64,000 nt of DNA from Meloidogyne chitwoodi (taxonomy: Eukaryota > Nematoda > Chromadorea > Rhabditida > Meloidogynidae), in assembly GCA_015183035.1 (NCBI GenBank), contig JACZZP010000012.1, positions 310,001-374,000 of the forward strand. Direction: 5' to 3'. The notes beneath the pieces are model-generated. The model ran no database searches and was not told where the DNA came from. It saw only the letters and a list, made by a program, of their open reading frames with translations. The position numbers were made by a program, and so were the translations under genes. Shown piece after piece: positions 57,324 through 64,000 of the stretch. Numbering within the stretch: position 1 is the first letter of the stretch; each line of letters starts with the position of its first letter.

Positions 57324-59703
57324 ATGAACTGGAGAACCCATGATAATCGTCTTAATGTTATATCCATTGACAAGAATACAAATAATTATATTTGTACAAA
57401 ATGCAAAAGTTATAGTGTTGCTTATCCTAATAAATTCGATGTTGTTAAGCACGTTAAGATTTGCAAAGGCAAGTTAATTATACAAAATATTGTATACTTT
57501 AAATAGAGTAAATTATAGAATGTTTTTATCTCTTTATTAGGGTAAGAGTGACTCCCGGAATTTTGCACTCTGGAAAATTTCGCTGTAAAATGGAAATTTA
57601 CGCTCTTAACCAAAAATCGAATGTAGAGTAGTTCAAAATAGATTAACAGATAACCGATGTTTTTGGATAATTACCGAAACCGATTTTATTTTTTCTTTAC
57701 ATTTTACGATTGAATTTAGATTATAATGAAAGAGTAAACATTTTGAACAGTTGGAAACAAGAAAATGAAATTTTTAATCCTATATTCATTGACGAATCTT
57801 CAAATAAAATTGTTTGTACAAAATGCAACAATTTTAATGAAGAAAGAATCAGTCCATATTATATTCTTAAACACTTAAAAAAATGTACTGGCAAAGTTAT
57901 TATTGAAGAACAACCAAGTGATCATTTGTATAATTTACCAGAGCATCAAACACAACAACATGAATCAACTGGTTATTTTTATATAATATTAAAAATTAAA
58001 TTTTTTATAGATATTAATGAGTTAATTCAACAAAATCCAAATCTTTTCCTTGACTTAGGTAATCACAAATATTTTTTTAATTAAATTTACTTTAAAAATA
58101 ATAAAATTTATAATCTTAAAGTTATTAAATTTAAGAAAAAATATTTTTTTTTCAGATTGGGAAGCATGGCGTAAACAACAGGAAGGTCAGAATTAAAAAA
58201 CTTTAACTGACAAATTTATTTAATTTCTAAAAATTAACATTTTTAATTTAATTTAAGATGAGGATATTGTTACGGCTCTTAACCTATCTATGCAAGGCCA
58301 TCGACCAATAGGAGGAATAAATATTAGAGGTAAATTTATTTAAATTTAATTAATTACTAAAAATTAACATTTTTAATTTAATTTAAGATGAGGATATTGT
58401 TACGGCTCTTAGCGTATCCATAGGCAATCGACCACTAGGAGGAATAAATATTGGAGGTAAATTTAATTAAATTTAATTAATTACTAAAAATTAGCCGGTC
58501 AGGAGAACACTATTGGAACATTTTGGCACAAATTGTTATAATCTTCCCTTAATGCTCTTGATGTAAATAATCGTATAATTTTTTAAACATGCAAGTACTG
58601 CACCGCACTTTACTGATAATTCTCAGCGTACTTTCCTAATTCGTTTTTTATATAAATGGTCAAAAGACATAAAGGTCAGAAACAACATTATGGATTAAAT
58701 TCAAATGATGTTGATGGGTAATGGGAGGGAGCCTCGTAAAAATTAAATCTCCGACCCTTATGTCCATTGACCATTTGTAGTTGAAGGGTAAACGAGGAAA
58801 GGATGTTTGGTTTAAAAGTAGCACTACCACCTTATTTAAAATATTTTATGTTTTTATAATTATATATTGATAAATAAACCTCGTAACCCTTTTTGACTCA
58901 TTTTATAACAATAAAGAATATAATTCAGGAACAGGAAAACCACAAGAATCTTCTCAAAAAAAACCTTCTCAACAAGAACAAATTAATTATCCTTATAGTC
59001 TAGGACCTATCCAAGGTAATTATTTAAATTTGTACAAATTAACAATTTTTCCAAAAAAAAAAGAAATTCAGAAAAGTCTGGATAATTCAAATCCAATCCC
59101 TATCAGACCCTAATATTTATTCTACTTTCTTTTAATTCAACAAAAAAATAAAATTCTAATTTTTAAAATATAATTAAGAAAATCAAGAAGGACATCAAAC
59201 ACTAGAACAAAACCCTGGTTATTTTTATCTAATATTTTTAAATATTAAATTTTTTTAGGTTATGATTTTTTAATGCAACAAAATCCAGATCTCTTCCAAG
59301 TGCCAAGTAACAACAAGCATTTTTTAATAAATTTTAAATTTAAAAATAATAAAAAAATAATGAGTTATTAAATATTTTAAGATTGGCTAGAAATACAACG
59401 AAAACAACAGGAAGGTCAGTAATTTGGTTATTAACATAATTTATGAATAAATTTATTTAATTACTAAAAAGTATTATTAATTTAATTAAGATGAAGACGT
59501 TGAAGCTGCTATGCTCGCATCTATGGCAGACCACCCACCACAACGAGGAATAAATATTGGAGGTTAATTTATTTAAATATTTATTTTTATTTAAATTCAA
59601 AGGTTCTCGACAACGTTCTGGTCAAGGAACTTCCTCTAAAGGAACTGATAAAAAAAGAAAAGAAAAACAAGTAGCATCTTCTTCAAGTAGTTTCTCCGGT
59701 TAA
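57324..59703 (+). CDS. Gene H: two C2HC fingers plus UIM-like repeats
   Basis: Start ATG 57324. Two exons each encode a finger: ICTKCKSYS...KHVKICKG (57324 to about 57469) and VCTKCNNFN...KHLKKCTGK (about 57718-57960), pattern C-x2-C-x15/17-H-x3-C. The join between them looks like a GC-AG intron (AAAG|GCAAGT). Then INELIQQNPNLFLDL and DWEAWRKQQE, followed by UIM-like exons DEDIVTALNLSMQGHRP (58258), DEDIVTALSVSIGNRP (58388) and DEDVEAAMLASMADHPPQRG (59490). It ends SSKGTDKKRKEKQVA and SSSFSG, TAA 59701-59703. The D/E-rich, Ala, Ser spacing matches ubiquitin-binding UIM helices. A duplicated UIM exon with its intron (58255-58330, 58385-58455) is a recent tandem copy. No signal peptide. Paralogs G and I lie on the other strand either side. 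Confidence 0.6.
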
Positions 59704-60640
59704 ATTCAATTATAATTGACAAGAAAAGATGATTGATTTTAAAAAGTTATATTTATTCTTTTGGAACTATTTTTATTTAAACTTTGTGACAGAAAAATTT
59801 AAAGATTTCTTTTAGAACAGCTTTATCTTAGATTTTTTAAATCTTTTCTATTTAAAATATTTTATTTTGTGATATTATTTAATTTAATTTATATTCATTT
59901 TTTCATTAAAAACACTTTTAAATTTATTTATTTTTTGTCATCTTTTTAAAATTCATGTGAGAGAGATTAAACTTTTATTTGGGATATACATATAATTTTT
60001 GTGTAATAAATAGGGATCGGATTTGTTGGACTAGAAATCGAAAAATATTGTCTAAATATGGATTAAATTTCTAGATTGGACCAAATATGGACATATAAAT
60101 GCAAAATTTTAACATTTAAATTTTTTATTTCATATTCAAAACACTTCAAAAATCATTATTTTGTTCACAATTAGTGATTATTAAGGCTTAACAAAACATG
60201 CAAATGCATGTTTTGCATGCGGATATGCTATCTTTTTTTGTATAAACTTCCTTAAATTTTAATTAAATATTTAACTAGTGTAAGGCAGACTTTTGATCCT
60301 GCTGTCGCTGCACTGCCCCATATCCAATTTCGGGGTCTACGAAGTTGTACCTAGACGAAGTTTTCATAAAAATAGCTCTTGTAAGAATTCAATGGCATCT
60401 TTTTCAGTTGTTGGCAAATCAAAAATTTTCATTATAAAGCAAAATAGTCTAAAAAATTGGATAAAATAAAGACTAATTTTTTCTTTCATACTTATATTAT
60501 ACAACAAAATTAATCGATTGATGCCAACGCCAAGTGGAAGGAAAATGGAACATAAATTAAAAATAATCCGCAAAAAGTTTGTCCGCAAGTTGTGGGAATA
60601 ATAAACAATTACCAATTTTTTTTAAATTAAAAAAAAATTT
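59704..60640. other. Intergenic region after gene H
   Basis: AT-rich. 59704-59760 is homologous to the sequence after the stop of gene G (TTGACAAGAAAAGATGATTG). Near 60570 it carries TCCGCAAAAAGTTTGTCCGC, the inverse of a TTTTTGCGGACAA word seen also at 4724, 7823 and 62169. The 83-codon minus frame at 60364-60615 resembles nothing known. Confidence 0.5.
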
Positions 60641-60644
60641 TGGC

Positions 60645-61115
60645 CCTGTTCAAATATATGAGTCCAATCAAAGTATATGAGTTCAATGAAATTATCTAAC
60701 TGATTTTTCGTCAAGTACTTTATTTTTTGAAAAATTCATTTTATTCTATTCGTCTCGTCGAGCTAAGTAGAATGATACTAAATTCGACTCGCAAAAATAA
60801 ATATGAGCCAGGATATAGGTCCTTGAAAATTGAAAAATCATAGGGGGGAGTAAGACCATTTTAGTTGATTACCGAGGCTGCTCAAAAGTTTTATTAACTA
60901 AGTTTCAATTAGTATAACTTTGTTTAAATTTGTTCAACTTGGACTATTTTGGTCTCATTCTATTAAGCCCGAAGAGCTCTTTCGAATGGCATATAATTTG
61001 TTATATTTAAAAGTGTTGGAATTATAAAATGGCCTCCCCACTTCTCCCTGATTGACGAAAAATAATAAATTTTTATTGGACTCATAAAAGTTCATTGGAC
61101 TCATAAACTGGACTA
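60645..61115. repeat. Composite MITE: TATGAGTCCAAT ends around an M1 core
   Basis: Left end ATATATGAGTCCAATCAAAG then TATATGAGTTCAAT; right end the inverse (ATTGGACTCATAAAAG, TTCATTGGACTCATAAAC). The interior (60720-61010) has the M1 hallmarks: CTCGTCGAGCTAAGTAGAAT, AAAATCATAGGGGGGAGTAA and GTTGATTACCGAGGCTGCTC. Confidence 0.75.
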
Positions 61116-61476
61116 GCACCAAAAGTTAAATAAATTAAAATTAAATAAATTGGAAAAAAAGAATAAAACTTTTAATATTTTAGTACTAAAAAAGGAAAGA
61201 TTTTGAGAAATAAGGCAACTAGTAAATTTAAAATTTACTAGTCAGAAAATTAGTCAGTAAAGTAAAAAAGATTCAAAAAAAACAAATTCAAACATTTTTG
61301 TTTAATTTATATTTAGAAAATAGATAAAATATTTTTATTTATTTTTCAATGTTATTTGTGTATTTTTGTTTTTGTGATTTTTTATTTTTATTTACTGACG
61401 GGGAGTTTTTAAAATGTTTCAAATCAAAGTTTAAATAAAAATCAAAACAACTCAATTCAATGAATAAATTTTAAAA

Positions 61477-62150
61477 TTATTCATCATCATCGGAAGGAAG
61501 TAGATTTAGGTCTATTCCTTTTCCTTTTCGATCTTCTTCTCCTTTAGAGGAGTTTCCTTGATCATAACGTTGTTGAGACCCTTTTAATTTATTTTATTAA
61601 AAATAAATAAATATTTATATTTAAATAAATTTATACCTCCAATATGTAGTGGCCTTTGTGGTCCTTGGTCTTTCATAGAGTTGCGAAAAGCAGTTTCCAT
61701 GTCTTCCTCTTAAATTAAAAATAATTATTTTTAGTAAATATAGGGATTGGACTGGATTATCCAACTTTTCTGAATTTATGTTTTTTATTGGAAATATAGG
61801 TTAATTTGTACAAATAAATTTAACAAATTACCTGTGTAATAATAACCTTGCGGATTATTAAAAGTAAAATTTGATGGTTGTTCAGTTGGCTGTTCATAAA
61901 TTGGTTGAAAATCTAAAAACCCTAATTTATAAATACTTCAATACAAATTATTTTTTGTTTAAATTAGTATTATATATTGCAGTCTATAATCAGAATATAA
62001 ATAATTACTTGAGTTAGTTTGAGGATTATAATGATGATTAAATGGTTGGTGTGCTTGAGCAAGTTCTTGAAGTTTTTCCATTGCTGAATTATAATTTTGA
62101 TTATTATATAAAATGAGTTTAGGGATTACGAGATTATTAATATTCAACAA
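61477..62150 (-). CDS. Gene I: UIM-like protein, paralog of G and H
   Basis: Exons read leftwards: about 62120-62008 (NYNSAMEKLQELAQAHQPF, then Asn-rich), about 61912-61832 (QPIYEQPTEQPSNFTFNNPQ), 61708-61637 (EEDMETAFRNSMKDQGPQR) and about 61581-61477 (QQRYDQGNSSKGEEDRKGKG to LPSDDDE, stop 61477-61479). EEDMETAFRNSM fits a UIM-like helix; the last exon aligns with TSSKGTDKKGKGK of G. The ATG at 62150 is the only upstream start, but its first residues may be intronic read-through. The intron at 61712-61830 holds the conserved word also found in G and H. Short, hydrophilic, no signal peptide. Confidence 0.5.
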
Positions 62151-62159
62151 TATATAATT

Positions 62160-63510
62160 CGATACTCCCCCGAACTTTTTGCGGACAAGTTTTTGCGGAC
62201 AAACATCTATATATACTGTAAGACTCTAACATATAAAATATTCCCCCTGGGCATGAACAACAATCACTCCTCCCACTTTATAAACACATATAAATAGTTT
62301 AATTGTTTAAGCTGAAAGGAATCAGTTAGAGAGATCAGTCTAAGAGAATTATTATTATTGTGAATTAAAAATGTTATTTTCCTATAAATTGTATGTGAAA
62401 TAAATAATAGAATAAATATTGACAGCAGATCTTGTTTATATATTTGAAGAGTTATAATCCTTCGGAGACGAGGGAAACAATTGAGTTGACTAGACTTAGG
62501 ATTTACATTTCACGCTGGCCACGCGAATTGTCATTTTCTATTTCCCATCTACCCCTTCCACTTTACTGGTAGCACCGGATTCTGGAGTAATCCAGGGTCG
62601 ATCCATCACAGATGCGGAAACTAGTCACTCAATGATGTGGAGCGCTCCACCTGCCGCAGGGCAGAGCAGATATAATGGATCCGAAATAAATACATAGCTG
62701 TCGAAAAATAGAATGCGCAGAATTCACAAACAATTAATTAAATAAAATATAAGGTATACCTTGCTGAGAAGCAGAGAAGAAACAAAAAAAAGAGAGTCCA
62801 CGAGTTTGAAATGTTCAACAAAAAATAAAAAAAGAAGAAAGGAGATATAATAATAAAAGAGAGAAGAGGACATGAAAGATTTTAACAAAAAGCCCAGAAT
62901 ATTTAAAAATTTTTTTCTATGACAAAATTTCCCTCTAAAATGAATCTTATTATTTTTAACAATTATTCTTATTTTTTTGCAAAAGTTAAAATAATATCGT
63001 CAATCCAGAGATTAAAGTACGAAAGGCCAAACAAGGATTGAAGATTACACAATATTTTTCTCACCATTTAAACAATATAAATTTTTGTTTTATCTCTCTA
63101 CAAGCATATACATAGCAGAGCTAATAAAAATAAAACGTTAGTCCTTTTCACACATAATCTAAGTGAAAATCTTTAAAGAAAATGGAGTTATCACAAAGAG
63201 AAAGGAGAAATATAATTTAAGAATCTCAGCACAAATCATTCATTCATTTTATTTATTAAGAGAATTATAAATAAAATTTTTTTTTATTATTTTATTTATT
63301 GTCATAAATTAAATAAATAAATTTATTATTGTTATTAATAAGTAAATAAATTAATTTTAGAAAATAAGAAGCTAATTACTTAAAACAATTAAAGCATCTT
63401 CGTATTACCGAATAGAATTCAGTGCATCACCACATTCTTTTGATTCTTCAAGGACGAGCAGTTCTCGAATTATCAATACAAACCTAGTCGAAAGACAGAG
63501 TAGTGATAAA
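62160..63510. other. Possible retroelement leader/LTR region
   Basis: 62217-62508 begins TGTAAGACTC and ends GGATTTACA (TGTAA...TTACA). It contains a TATA-like CTTTATAAACACATATAAAT and AATAAA words, as an LTR would. Composition is less AT-rich from 62460 to 62700. A second LTR cannot lie in the window, and a primer-binding site could not be matched to a tRNA with certainty. Two TTTTTGCGGACAA words occur at 62169 and 62187. Confidence 0.3.
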
Positions 63511-64000
63511 ATGACTAATACAGCAGAGGATGAAACAATTATCATGGCAATTGACAGAAATTTTTGGATAGGAAAAACTTCAATTAAAATCTCAGACGTT
63601 GAAAAAGCACATGGTGATGTGATAGTTTTAGAAGATAGTATGAACAAAGCCATAAGAGCTATTAAAAGGTATATCAAGCAGAACACAGATGCTATCAATA
63701 AAGCATCAGAGGATGTGAATTTAAATTTTGAATCAGTAAACACTCAGATAATCGATTTAGAAGATCGTGTGCAAGAGCTCGAAAACAATACACATACAAA
63801 ACAAGAAAAGTCGAACGTTGAACAAGGGAAAGGTGAAACGTCCAAAAGCACTGTAACCATAGTTCCAGGAGTAAACTCACTAGATAGGCGAAATATTGTA
63901 ACCAGAAAATTAAATCCTGATGATGACAGTGACGAATTTAATTTCAGCTTGAACATGCTCACCTCTAATTCTGGAATTGAGATATTCGGAGAGGAATCAG
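63511..64000 (+). CDS. Coiled-coil ORF running off the window, gag-like?
   Basis: ATG 63511 (MTNTAEDETIIMAIDRNFW); the frame is open back to about 63372 and continues past 64000. It encodes at least 163 residues. Residues 20-105 show heptad-like charged helices (VIVLEDSMNKAIRAIKRYIK; INKASEDVNLNFESVNTQII), then an acidic and polar stretch (LNPDDDSDEFNFSLNML). No introns are needed and codon use is less AT-biased than the nearby genes, which fits a mobile-element ORF such as a gag. No zinc knuckle is in view, so family is unproven; it could be an ordinary coiled-coil protein. Confidence 0.45.
   Translation, partial: MTNTAEDETIIMAIDRNFWIGKTSIKISDVEKAHGDVIVLEDSMNKAIRAIKRYIKQNTDAINKASEDVNLNFESVNTQIIDLEDRVQELENNTHTKQEKSNVEQGKGETSKSTVTIVPGVNSLDRRNIVTRKLNPDDDSDEFNFSLNMLTSNSGIEIFGEES

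Noticed and set aside
58600..58800. Inverted pair AAATGGTCAAAAGACATAAA / TTATGTCCATTGACCATTT in gene H
   Set aside because: Arms are short and interrupted, with no clear ends; noted as a possible decayed MITE only.
62565..62600. Primer-binding site at TGGTAGCACCGGATTC
   Set aside because: Its complement does not fit the 3' end of a canonical tRNA (the base expected at position 61 is wrong), so I do not claim it.

Overview
Eukaryotic DNA, very AT-rich, with many short (about 40-60 bp) introns and small exons. The protein families (an ABCC5/MRP-5-like transporter, aspartyl beta-hydroxylase, PUS1, large arrays of nematode-like secreted Cys-rich and galectin-fold proteins) and the dense MITE load suggest a nematode. 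A plant-parasitic, Meloidogyne-like genome is my best guess, but that is inference. Most single open frames here are exons, or introns read through, of multi-exon genes. I give gene spans and describe exons from splice signals and homology; no transcript evidence was available.

Layout. (1) 1-5572, minus: mrp-5-like heme/ABCC exporter, cut by the window edge before NBD2. (2) 6820-41818, plus: a tandem array of two gene families. Three genes encode secreted chains of a repeated 8-cysteine module (A 6820-16425, B 16788-21396, C 30145-34069). A and B end in a Thr-rich stalk and a hydrophobic tail; C is cut off by a MITE. Interleaved with them are genes for secreted, N-glycosylated proteins built from several degenerate galectin-like beta-sandwiches (D 22029-26886, E 34781-41818) and a broken copy (F, about 28869-29746). 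Cys-rich and galectin genes alternate head-to-tail (B then D, C then E), as if a two-gene unit was duplicated. (3) 42868-47749, plus: aspartyl/asparaginyl beta-hydroxylase homolog, with a possible short junctin-like isoform and an apparent loss of one iron-ligand histidine. (4) 47911-50484, minus: PUS1-type tRNA pseudouridine synthase, with an intron-containing tRNA-Ala(AGC) gene nested in one of its introns. (5) 51057-62150: three paralogs with ubiquitin-interacting-motif-like helices (two minus, one plus; the plus one adds two C2HC fingers), plus a small secreted protein with a FLYWCH-like finger (55920-56459). (6) 62160-64000: probable start of a retroelement or other element with a coiled-coil ORF running off the edge.

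Mobile and repetitive DNA: a dead mariner with TA duplication (26963-28232), a 683-bp TA-flanked TIR element inside pseudogene F, at least ten copies of a MITE family whose core carries a small-subunit-rRNA-like 13-14-mer, five copies of a roughly 90-bp hairpin MITE in galectin introns, several private inverted-repeat elements, intronic minisatellites, a 37-bp-arm perfect palindrome, and a 1.66-kb tandem duplication filled with GC-rich hairpin monomers.

The best candidate for an undescribed system is the alternating Cys-rich-module / multi-galectin array. It looks like a rapidly evolving pair of secreted or surface proteins.
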